Shown here: positions 6,049-14,329 of the stretch, in pieces
How positions within the stretch are numbered: position 1 is the stretch's first letter
Layout: every line of letters begins with the position of its first letter
Assembly: GCA_965371445.1 (NCBI GenBank)
Contig: CBDUYN010000205.1
Location: 1 to 17,745, forward strand
DNA: 17,745 bases
Source: DASWIG01 sp965371445
Lineage (GTDB): Bacteria; Acidobacteriota; Thermoanaerobaculia; Multivoradales; J023
Direction: 5' to 3'
The notes under the pieces: model-generated
The model's input: only the letters and a program-made list of their open reading frames with translations
Told to the model about the DNA's origin: nothing
The model's database searches: none
Made by a program: the position numbers and the translations under genes

Positions 6049-9024
6049 TTACTCCGACAGGACGACGTCCTCGTGGAAGCGGATACAGATACAGGCGCCC
6101 GAGAGCTTCCTGTACGGCTTCTGATCGGTCGCCCAGATCTCGTGCCCGTATCGCTTCAGGTTGGCACGAGCGATATACAAGCCCAGTCCTCGGCCCATTG
6201 GCTGCTTGCTGCTGAAGAACGGCTCGAAGACGTCTTCCAAGAGCGTCGGATGAATCCCCGGCCCTGTGTCGCAGATCGTCAGGACGTCGTCGTGCCGATC
6301 GAGGACAACTCGGCGCTCTTCGCCGTCTCGAAGCCAGTAAATGGAATTGTCGACGAGATTCACGAAAACAGGTAGGACGATCGCCGGCACCTCCATGATC
6401 CGGAAGGATCGAAATGCGTCACTCGCCTCGATTTCGACACCTGTCGACCGTAGAGGGCGCTCCAGGAAATCTCTGCAGTAAACAAGAACTCGATTCCCGT
6501 CGATCTCGCTCTTGGTTCGATAACTACCACGATAGAGCGGGCTCATCAGACGGTAGCGCTGTTCGAAGTGTTGAAAGTTTGCTTGCAGGTCTTCGACGAT
6601 GGATTTCTCTCTCGGAGCATTTCGAACCAGATTGCGCAAGCGAGAGAGACCAGTGCGGATACCCGCATAGAGCCGATTGAGGTCGTGATCGATGATCTCA
6701 ACCGACAAGCCGAGCTGCACGAGCTCCAGGTTCCGGTCCACCGTTTCGCTAAGCTCCTCGATCAGTCCCGTTTGAGCCGCCATGGTCTCGTCAGGGGCGT
6801 CGCTGAAGTACCTGCTCAAATGAGTCGTCAACCGCCCTTGGTGCTCTCTGAGGTTTGCCGTCGCAATCTCGGCGGCCTCGCTGACGGCCGCCAGGAGATC
6901 GGATGTATCCTCGATCTCGATAGCTTTTGCTTCTTCCAGGGTCGGAGCTCCTGTTATCTCTCTCAAAGCAAGGTCCACGCGAGATTGCTCTTGCTTGCGA
7001 AGGTCCCTCAGGATTGACTTCATGCTCTCCATTTCGGCATCTGCCGCACTTTCAAGCTCCTGGTAGGCTTTACCTATGAACATTACAGCTTGGCTGTAGG
7101 CGTTCTCAATGACTCGACGTTGACTCGCGGCATCTTCTGCTCCGGGGAATTTCTCCCTGACCGTATTGGTGAACTTCTGTCGATATTCACTGCACGCTCC
7201 CGAGAATTCTTGGAAAGCGATGGTATGATCATGCGAAAGGCGCTTCAAGTCGCGATCGCGCGCGAATAATACCGTCCGCGGCATCGAGAACCTGGCCTTC
7301 CCTCTGATCTGGGAAATCCGATTCTCGAACCTGACCAGCTCTTCGGTCATTTTCGCCGTCTCGGCGTCGGTAATACCCCCCAACTTGCTCACCGCCTTCT
7401 CATATGCCAGCTCTAGCTGTTCAGGACCATCGTTCTCGATAAACGCTATCCTCTTGGCGGCCTCTTCTCGTAGCTCTTTGCGTTTCTCTGCTGCCCGCTT
7501 ACGCTCCTGGCGCGCCCTCTTGTACTCGTCCTTGACTCTCTCCTTCTGTTCGAAAAACACTGTACCCTTTGAGAAGTATTGTCTTGCCAGGTATATGAAG
7601 AAATACTCAAGCCGGCCTTTGAAATCGCGAAATGCGACACTGCCGATGAGCCCCTCTCTGCCTGCCTTGTCTCTAAGGTGTGGGTTCTGCGTCCGACTGA
7701 TTTCTACGTAACCAAACATTCGGCGATAGCTGAAGAAGTAGAATCCGGCGCCCTTTGAGCGTCGCTCTTCAATGCCAAGCCAGTCGTCTGCGCGACGGCC
7801 ATAGGGGAGGACACGAAGGTCGTCCCGGTAGACCATGAGGCCTCCAAATTTCTTTAACTTGTTACTGACGAGGGTCCACCGCTCATTATCGAGGCTGGTT
7901 GCATTCTTGTCTTGAAAGTACCAAAGGTGAAGCCGGAAGGGACCGCAGCGTAGTGCTTGCTTCGGTTGAGCCGGAACAGGAGGGAGGTCTGCCGGTTTCC
8001 CATAGATCTCGAGAAGACCTTTAAAGCGGCCAAACGCATCGAACTCCACATCAATACGATGGTCGTAGAAGTGGAGATCCTGAGGTTCAAAGGTTGCCGT
8101 CTCGGTAAACAGGCTCCTCAGGTGTTGATCTTCTGGGATCCAGCGTCTCACGTCGGTGCTAAAGTCCGCCTTGTTACGCCCATCATTGTGTTCGATCTCT
8201 TCGAATCGATTTCTGAAATTGCTAAGCAGTTGAACGAGGTCTTCAAACGATTCGTTGTTTTCGTCGCGTCCGGGTTTCTCAACGTGCCTCTTGAAGTCTT
8301 CCTGAAGATGATGTATGCAAAAAATGACGCCGTGCCCTTTCCAGGAACGTATCGTCCGTCGTAGGCTCGCCATTTCGACTTGAAAGCTGTCGAGCTGATC
8401 GAGGATCTGCTGCCGGAGTGCCAGGGCGGCTTGGCGCTTCTTCTCGTCTTGAACGCCTTGCCAGGCATATGCCTGCTTTTCTGACATCAGGTCAGCCTTG
8501 AGCACTTCGACCATATCCGCAACGATCCCCATGTCGAGCTCGTCGATGTCAGAGAAGGAGAGATCGGGGATTTCGACGTCGGAAAGGCGCAAATGCTCGT
8601 TGCGGACGATGTTCCAGTTGATCAGAAGGGCGACGAACGGTTGATCCGGATTCTTCGGACGACGACTACGACTAATGAGGAGGAGGGTGTCACCGATCGT
8701 CGAGACCGCGAGGCGTCCGATACCTTTTTCCCCTTGAATAGGTCGAGGCTCCATACCTTCCGGAGGTTCGACGCTGACTTGAAGGTCTTCCTTGCCCGCC
8801 GCGCCGACGACAAGCCACCGATGAAGAAGCTCGTCCTCGGTCATGCCGGTGCCGTCGTCCCAGAGGATCACCTGGTCGTTCTCCAGGTAGATGTCGAGCT
8901 TCACCTGCTCGGCGTAGGCGTCCCAGGCGTTCTTGAACAGCTCGCTGATCGCCGTCGGGCAGTTTGCGATCTGCTGCAAGCCGAGCAGATCGATGACTCG
9001 GGCCTGAACCTCGAACCGGGCCAT
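6049..9024 (-). CDS. Dual GHKL ATPase: MORC/MutL-like N-terminus and histidine-kinase-like C-terminus
   Basis: 991 residues, ATG at 9024, 2 nt after the methyltransferase stop. The N-terminal GHKL fold has its N-box in SELFKNAWDAY (Glu28, Asn32), G1 motif WDDGTGM (55-61) and G2 motif GEKGIGRLA (98-106). It is followed by an S5-type transducer region with GGLMVYRDDLRVLPYG (394-409) and DDWLGIEERR, typical of MORC and paraMORC proteins. A charged coiled coil runs from about 492 to 530, with more helical sequence to about 750. The C-terminus looks like a histidine kinase: a dimerisation helix with LSVEIIDHDLNRL (candidate His780), N-box NLVDNSIYWL (889-898), DTGPGI (919-924), FEPFFSSK (933-940) and GRGLGLYIA (944-952). 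I see no membrane helix, so it is cytoplasmic. Expected roles are DNA or phage-structure sensing with ATP-driven clamping, then phosphotransfer to the receiver protein encoded next. Domain calls are strong; the signal path is inferred. Confidence 0.9.
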   Translation of the reverse strand: MARFEVQARVIDLLGLQQIANCPTAISELFKNAWDAYAEQVKLDIYLENDQVILWDDGTGMTEDELLHRWLVVGAAGKEDLQVSVEPPEGMEPRPIQGEKGIGRLAVSTIGDTLLLISRSRRPKNPDQPFVALLINWNIVRNEHLRLSDVEIPDLSFSDIDELDMGIVADMVEVLKADLMSEKQAYAWQGVQDEKKRQAALALRQQILDQLDSFQVEMASLRRTIRSWKGHGVIFCIHHLQEDFKRHVEKPGRDENNESFEDLVQLLSNFRNRFEEIEHNDGRNKADFSTDVRRWIPEDQHLRSLFTETATFEPQDLHFYDHRIDVEFDAFGRFKGLLEIYGKPADLPPVPAQPKQALRCGPFRLHLWYFQDKNATSLDNERWTLVSNKLKKFGGLMVYRDDLRVLPYGRRADDWLGIEERRSKGAGFYFFSYRRMFGYVEISRTQNPHLRDKAGREGLIGSVAFRDFKGRLEYFFIYLARQYFSKGTVFFEQKERVKDEYKRARQERKRAAEKRKELREEAAKRIAFIENDGPEQLELAYEKAVSKLGGITDAETAKMTEELVRFENRISQIRGKARFSMPRTVLFARDRDLKRLSHDHTIAFQEFSGACSEYRQKFTNTVREKFPGAEDAASQRRVIENAYSQAVMFIGKAYQELESAADAEMESMKSILRDLRKQEQSRVDLALREITGAPTLEEAKAIEIEDTSDLLAAVSEAAEIATANLREHQGRLTTHLSRYFSDAPDETMAAQTGLIEELSETVDRNLELVQLGLSVEIIDHDLNRLYAGIRTGLSRLRNLVRNAPREKSIVEDLQANFQHFEQRYRLMSPLYRGSYRTKSEIDGNRVLVYCRDFLERPLRSTGVEIEASDAFRSFRIMEVPAIVLPVFVNLVDNSIYWLRDGEERRVVLDRHDDVLTICDTGPGIHPTLLEDVFEPFFSSKQPMGRGLGLYIARANLKRYGHEIWATDQKPYRKLSGACICIRFHEDVVLSE

Positions 9025-9026
9025 GC

Positions 9027-10286
9027 TCAGCCAGCTCCGTTTTCTAGAAGACGGTCCTGAATCGCCTTGACAAAGGCTTCAGCGAGCCTGGGAGGGACAG
9101 CGTTGCCAATCTGAATAACCTTCATGTCGCGGCTGCTGTTCAGAGGATCATAGAAATCGTAGGTCGGTGGAAAGGTCTGGAGTAAGGCTCCCTCTCGTGG
9201 AGTGATTGCCCGATTCTCTTCTGGATGACCGAAGCGTCCGTTGGAGAGGCTGACGAACCGGGTGGTCAAAGTCGGCGCGGGTTTGTTCCAATCCATGCGT
9301 CCGTAGACGTCGGTGTGGCCTTCATGTTCCTTGTAACACTCCAAGGAAAGGCCTTCTGGCCAGTCAAGGCGAGTTCCTCCGGGTCGCGAAATTGCCGCGA
9401 TCCGTCGGAGGTTCTTGTCGGACAGATTCGCTGCGGTATGTAGGGAATCGCGCTCGCAGGTGTCTCCGGCTGTCAATCTCGACAGATTCGTTTCGCTGAA
9501 GGCGTCTTTGACGGTACGATAGCTCTCTGGTTGATGGGTTCCCTCCGGCCAAGGAGGTTTTCCCAGAGCTGAACGGCAAGCGACGAGGATCGTCCGGAGC
9601 CGCTTCTGAGGCACTCCGTAACGGGCCGCGTTGACGACGGCGTACTCGACGCTGTAGCCGGCACTCCTGAGGCGGTTGACCGACTTCTCCCAGATAGAAT
9701 CATACTTCTTGGCTCGGATTCCTGGAACGTTCTCGATGACGACAAAGTCAGGACGGAAAGTTCTCACGTGGTCGATGAAGGAAGCGAGCGCTTCGCGGTC
9801 GTGAATGGACCGCTCTTTGCTCGTTCGGAGGTTGGTGAACGGTTGACAGGGCGGGCATCCGACAAAGGCCAGGGAACGGCTCAGAAAGGGTGAAAGATGT
9901 TGAAACAAGGCCTCGGGTGCCAGGTCTTCGATCCGTGAATGGACGAACGGAACGCTCTTCCGGCCAGGATTGTGGTTGTTCTTGACGTAGGTGTCTTTGA
10001 CGCGATCGTCGCAGTCTACACCGCAGGCGACGACGGCTTTCGCAGACAGGGCTCCGCAGGTGAAGCCACCTCCGCCGCAAAAGAAGTCGACGGCGACCAA
10101 GGGCCCCGATCTTTCGAGGATTGTCTTTTCCCGGGTGGCCAACCAATGCCGCAGCGGGATCTGTCGCCCGCCCCCAAGGACGGCCGATTTCCGACCTCGC
10201 CAACCGCGGACGCTGCCCCCGGGACCTGGGAAGTCCTGGAGTAGGCGCAAGGGGTCCGACTTTTGCGACCAAGTTGGGCTGCCCAT
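9027..10286 (-). CDS. dcm: DNA (cytosine-5-)-methyltransferase
   Basis: 419 residues from the ATG at 10286. All main C5-methyltransferase motifs are present in the usual order: motif I VDFFCGGGGFTCG (65-77, SAM binding), motif IV GCPPCQPF (143-150) with catalytic Cys147, motif VI ENV (185-187), motif VIII QKRLR (227-231), a target-recognition region at about 240-340, motif IX around REGALLQTFP (364-373) and motif X IGNAVPP (393-399). It transfers methyl from S-adenosylmethionine to cytosine C5. The target site cannot be read from sequence. Motif I normally lies near the N-terminus, but here about 64 residues of low-complexity Gly/Arg/Pro sequence precede it. The true start may therefore be one of the in-frame TTG codons closer to motif I. 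It is the first gene of the four-gene operon with the dual GHKL ATPase, the receiver protein and Vsr, and probably marks self DNA. GC is about 58% in a counted line, below the flanks. Confidence 0.93.
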   Translation of the reverse strand: MGSPTWSQKSDPLRLLQDFPGPGGSVRGWRGRKSAVLGGGRQIPLRHWLATREKTILERSGPLVAVDFFCGGGGFTCGALSAKAVVACGVDCDDRVKDTYVKNNHNPGRKSVPFVHSRIEDLAPEALFQHLSPFLSRSLAFVGCPPCQPFTNLRTSKERSIHDREALASFIDHVRTFRPDFVVIENVPGIRAKKYDSIWEKSVNRLRSAGYSVEYAVVNAARYGVPQKRLRTILVACRSALGKPPWPEGTHQPESYRTVKDAFSETNLSRLTAGDTCERDSLHTAANLSDKNLRRIAAISRPGGTRLDWPEGLSLECYKEHEGHTDVYGRMDWNKPAPTLTTRFVSLSNGRFGHPEENRAITPREGALLQTFPPTYDFYDPLNSSRDMKVIQIGNAVPPRLAEAFVKAIQDRLLENGAG

Positions 10287-10292
10287 GGCCCG

Positions 10293-10321
10293 ATGCTACG
10301 ACAGTTGCTCGGTCCAGGCAA
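10293..10321 (-). promoter_or_regulatory. Candidate sigma-70-type promoter of the dcm-GHKL-receiver-vsr operon
   Basis: On the minus strand TTGCCT (10321-10316) and TAGCAT (10298-10293) are separated by 17 bp. Each matches four of six consensus bases. The -10 ends only 6 nt before the ATG at 10286, so transcription would begin at or just inside that codon. This implies either a leaderless mRNA or a downstream translation start. An inverted repeat, CAGGC (10315-10319) with GCCTG (10330-10334), overlaps the -35 and could be an operator. Confidence 0.4.
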
Positions 10322-10334
10322 TGTCGAACGCCTG
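10315..10334. promoter_or_regulatory. Inverted repeat CAGGC-N10-GCCTG over the operon's -35 region
   Basis: A perfect 5-bp inverted repeat with a 10-bp spacer, about two helical turns end to end, covers the candidate -35 element of the defence operon. Dimeric repressors often bind such sites. Five-base arms occur by chance, so this is only suggestive. No regulator gene of a typical C-protein or HTH type lies in the operon. Confidence 0.25.
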
Positions 10335-10367
10335 ACGGACTCGGCTCGGCGGCGGTTTGCGACCGTG

Positions 10368-12152
10368 TCAAACCTCGCCGGGTGCGCTGTCGTCTCCGAG
10401 ATCGGACGCCAGCCAGCGGCTCAAGATGGCGGCCAGGTCCTCCATCCGGTAGGGCTTGGCGAGGTAGTCGTCCATGCCGGCGGCGAGGCATTTCTCGCGG
10501 TCGCCGCGCATGGCGTGCGCGGTGACCGCGATGACCGGCAGGCCGCCTTTGTCGCCCTGACGGATCCGGCGGCAGGTCTCGTAGCCGTCGAGCCCGGGCA
10601 TCTGGCAGTCGAGCAGCACCAGGTCGTACGTCCGCTGGCCGAGCGCTTCGAGGACCTCGAAGCCGTTCTCCACGGCGTCGACCTGGTAGCCGAGGCGGTC
10701 CAACTGCTTCGACAGGATCATGCGGTTGACCTTGTCGTCCTCGGCGAGCAGGATCCGGCGGCCGCGCGGCTCGCCGGCTTCCGGTTCGCCAGCCGCCTCG
10801 CGCTCTACGGCCGCCTCCTCCGGCGGCTCAGGGACGGTGGCGAAACGCGCCGTGAACGAGAAGCTGGCGCCGGTGCCGGGGGCGCTTCGGACCGAGATCT
10901 CGCCCTCCATCAAGGCGACGATCCGCTGGCTGATGGCGAGCCCCAGACCGGTGCCCCCGAACGGCCGGGCGCTCGTGCCGTCGGCCTGGGTGAAGGGGGC
11001 GAAAAGCCCCGCCAGCTTCTCGGCGGCGATGCCGATGCCCGTGTCGCGGACGGCGAAGCGCAGGTACAGGCTTTCGCCCACCTGGTGCTCACGGGCGACG
11101 TCGACCTCGACCCGGCCCTCCGGGGTGAACTTGATCGCGTTGTCGATCAGGTTGATCAGGACCTGCCGGAGGCGCGAGGCGTCGCCGGAGACCCACTCGG
11201 GAACGTCGGCGGCGATCTCGACGCGGATCAAGAGTCCCTTGGCCGTGGCCCGTGGCGCCAGCAGGTCGACGACGCCCTTCACCGCGTTGCGGGGGCGAAA
11301 AGCCGCCGTCTCGAGCGCCAGCTCGCCGGCCTCGACACTGGAGAAGTCCAGGATGTCGTTGATCACTCCGAGCAGACCCTCGGCGGAGGATTCGATCGTC
11401 TTGACGTACTCGCGGCCTTCCCCCGGCAACTTGAGCTTGAGCAGCAGGCTCGCCACGCCGAGGATGCCGTTCATCGGTGTGCGGATCTCGTGGCTCATGT
11501 TGGCGAGGAACTGGCTCTTGACCTCGTTGGCGTGCTCAGCCGTTTCCTTGGCGGCGCGCAGCTGCCTTTCCATGCGGATCCGTTGATCTTCGTAGAGCCA
11601 GGCGAAAAAGCCGATCAGGAGCACGGTCAACCCGGCGATCAAGCCCCGCGCCGCCGTCCTCTCGCCACGCTCCAGTGAGAAGTCGGGAAAGGCCCAGCCG
11701 GTCAGGTGGAGGATCGTGAAGCCCACGATCACCAGGAAGACGACGGCCGTCATGACGAGCCCCGAGCGCCGGTCGACCAGGAAGGTCGCCGCGAGCGGCA
11801 TGATCGTCAGGGTGAAGACGATGGGGCGCTCGAGACCTCCGACGACGTAGAGGGTCGAGACCATGGTCACGAGGCTCGTGAAGACGACGAGGTTGCCGGT
11901 GAGCTGCAGCCTCCCGGTGGCGCGAAGGACGAAGGGTGCGGCCAGGAAGACCAGGATGCAGAGCAACGACGCGGCGGTGGCGGTGGCGGGGAGCTCGGCG
12001 ATCACGAGCCGCAGCGGCAGGCCCACGCCGAGGACCGCCGCCAGCGCCCAGGAGACCCCGACCAGGATGCGGCCGCGCCGTTGGACGTCATAGTCGGCAC
12101 GCAGGTCGCCTGGAAGGAAGAAGTCGGCAGTGCGGCGTACGATTTCCTTCAT
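10368..12152 (-). CDS. Membrane-bound hybrid histidine kinase (BarA-like: HisKA, HATPase, receiver)
   Basis: 594 residues from the ATG at 12152. A GTG at 12206 in frame would add 18 residues but would have to read through a hairpin, and AGGG lies about 6 nt before the chosen ATG. The N-terminal 190 residues contain about six hydrophobic segments in hairpin-like pairs (for example LVGVSWALAAVLGVGLPL) with no large periplasmic domain, so the input may be within or near the membrane. After a short linker helix come HisKA with SHEIRTP (His221), N-box LINLIDNAIKF, G1 DTGIGIA, F-box FAPF and G2 GGTGLGLAIS. A Pro/Glu/Ala-rich linker leads to a receiver with acidic pair AEDD, phospho-acceptor Asp515 in LLDCQMPGLDG and Lys566 in LAKPY. 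There is no Hpt domain, so phosphorelay needs an outside partner. The signal is unknown. It ends 81 bp upstream of dcm in the same direction, but its high GC matches the core genome and not the island. Confidence 0.93.
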   Translation of the reverse strand: MKEIVRRTADFFLPGDLRADYDVQRRGRILVGVSWALAAVLGVGLPLRLVIAELPATATAASLLCILVFLAAPFVLRATGRLQLTGNLVVFTSLVTMVSTLYVVGGLERPIVFTLTIMPLAATFLVDRRSGLVMTAVVFLVIVGFTILHLTGWAFPDFSLERGERTAARGLIAGLTVLLIGFFAWLYEDQRIRMERQLRAAKETAEHANEVKSQFLANMSHEIRTPMNGILGVASLLLKLKLPGEGREYVKTIESSAEGLLGVINDILDFSSVEAGELALETAAFRPRNAVKGVVDLLAPRATAKGLLIRVEIAADVPEWVSGDASRLRQVLINLIDNAIKFTPEGRVEVDVAREHQVGESLYLRFAVRDTGIGIAAEKLAGLFAPFTQADGTSARPFGGTGLGLAISQRIVALMEGEISVRSAPGTGASFSFTARFATVPEPPEEAAVEREAAGEPEAGEPRGRRILLAEDDKVNRMILSKQLDRLGYQVDAVENGFEVLEALGQRTYDLVLLDCQMPGLDGYETCRRIRQGDKGGLPVIAVTAHAMRGDREKCLAAGMDDYLAKPYRMEDLAAILSRWLASDLGDDSAPGEV

Positions 12153-12159
12153 CCTGAAC

Positions 12160-12187
12160 CCTGTCGGCCACTGCAGGAGCCGACAGG
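12160..12187. promoter_or_regulatory. Perfect 9-bp inverted repeat in the leader of the hybrid kinase
   Basis: CCTGTCGGC (12160-12168) and GCCGACAGG (12179-12187) are perfectly complementary around a 10-base loop that contains CTGCAG. On the kinase mRNA the 3' arm takes in the AGG of the ribosome-binding AGGG just upstream of the ATG at 12152, so the hairpin could hide the ribosome site. As DNA it could instead be an operator in the divergent intergenic region shared with hslV. Confidence 0.5.
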
Positions 12188-12271
12188 CGTTTGGGCAGGG
12201 TAGCACAGAACCGGGTGCTTCCCGGCCTCCATGGCGCTCAGACGGCTATGGTCCCCGGGCCCTCACCCTGA

Positions 12272-12277
12272 TACAAT
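12272..12277 (+). promoter_or_regulatory. Candidate -10 element of the hslV operon
   Basis: TACAAT at 12272-12277 differs from TATAAT at one position and stands in otherwise GC-rich sequence. No good -35 lies 16-18 bp upstream (TGGTCC is there). The -10 ends 10 nt before the ATG at 12288, so the mRNA would have a leader of only a few bases. No Shine-Dalgarno sequence is visible. Leaderless translation of hslV is therefore plausible. Confidence 0.4.
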
Positions 12278-12287
12278 CTCCCGCTCT

Positions 12288-12824
12288 ATGGATTCCATGC
12301 ACTCCACCACCGTTCTCCTGGTACGCCGCGACGGCCAGACCGTGATGGCGAGCGACGGCCAGGTCACCCTTCAAAACACGATCGTCAAGTCGACGGCCAA
12401 CAAGGTCAAGCGGACGGGCCGCGGCGACGTCCTGGTAGGCTTCGCTGGCGGCGCGGCCGACGGGCTGGCGCTTTTTTCCCGGTTCGAGGCCAAGCTCGAC
12501 GAGTTCCAGGGCAACCTGGAGCGTTCCGTCGTCGAGCTGGCCAAGGACTGGCGCACCGACCGCGTGCTGCGCCAGCTCCAGGCCATGATGATCATCGCCG
12601 GCCGCGACAAGAGCTTCCTCATGTCGGGGACCGGAGACCTGCTGCAGCCCGACGCGGAGGGGGTGCTCGCCATCGGCTCCGGCGCCAACTTCGCGCTCGC
12701 CGCGGCGCGGGCGCTGATGCGCCATACCGACCTCTCCCCGCGGTCCATCGTCGAAGAGGCGATGAAGGTCGCCGCCGAGATCTGTGTCTTCACCAACGAC
12801 CAGCTGACGATCGAGGAGCTTTAG
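12288..12824 (+). CDS. hslV: ATP-dependent protease HslVU, proteolytic subunit HslV
   Basis: 178 residues from the ATG at 12288, the usual length. HslV forms the double-ring peptidase chamber of the HslUV protease in the cytoplasm and degrades unfolded or tagged proteins fed by HslU. The N-terminal threonine nucleophile should be Thr7 in HSTTVLLVRRDG after removal of a six-residue propeptide. Family landmarks follow: DGQVTLQNT, GFAGGAADGLALF, ELAKDWRTDR, AIGSGANFALAAARAL and the terminal NDQLTIEEL. An in-frame ATG at 12297 is an alternative start that would leave a shorter propeptide. The segment MASDGQ has Ser where most homologues have Gly (AGDGQ). It is the first gene of a five-gene operon; hslU starts 5 nt after its stop. 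A TACAAT box lies just upstream and no ribosome site is visible. Confidence 0.97.
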   Translation: MDSMHSTTVLLVRRDGQTVMASDGQVTLQNTIVKSTANKVKRTGRGDVLVGFAGGAADGLALFSRFEAKLDEFQGNLERSVVELAKDWRTDRVLRQLQAMMIIAGRDKSFLMSGTGDLLQPDAEGVLAIGSGANFALAAARALMRHTDLSPRSIVEEAMKVAAEICVFTNDQLTIEEL

Positions 12825-12829
12825 CCCAG

Positions 12830-14318
<1,489 letters not shown>

Positions 14319-14329
<11 letters not shown>

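Noticed and set aside
3706..10286. Assignment to Detocs, the published two-component phage-defence system
   Set aside because: Detocs, as I know it, has a different sensor kinase and effector set and no C5-methyltransferase or Vsr. The MORC-type ATPase and atypical receiver here indicate a separate lineage.
10366..10371. TTGACA on the minus strand as the -35 of the defence operon
   Set aside because: It is a perfect -35 hexamer, but it overlaps the hybrid-kinase stop codon and only CG-rich sequence (CGAGCC) lies 17 bp downstream. The TTGCCT/TAGCAT pair closer to dcm fits better.
10354..10374. Intrinsic terminator of the hybrid kinase (GGTTTG...CAAACC)
   Set aside because: The 6-bp stem overlaps the stop codon and no T-run follows on the minus strand.
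12153..12206. Upstream GTG start adding 18 residues to the hybrid kinase
   Set aside because: It would make the perfect hairpin at 12160-12187 coding, and the added residues (MLPCPNAC...) look non-native; the ATG at 12152 has AGGG upstream.
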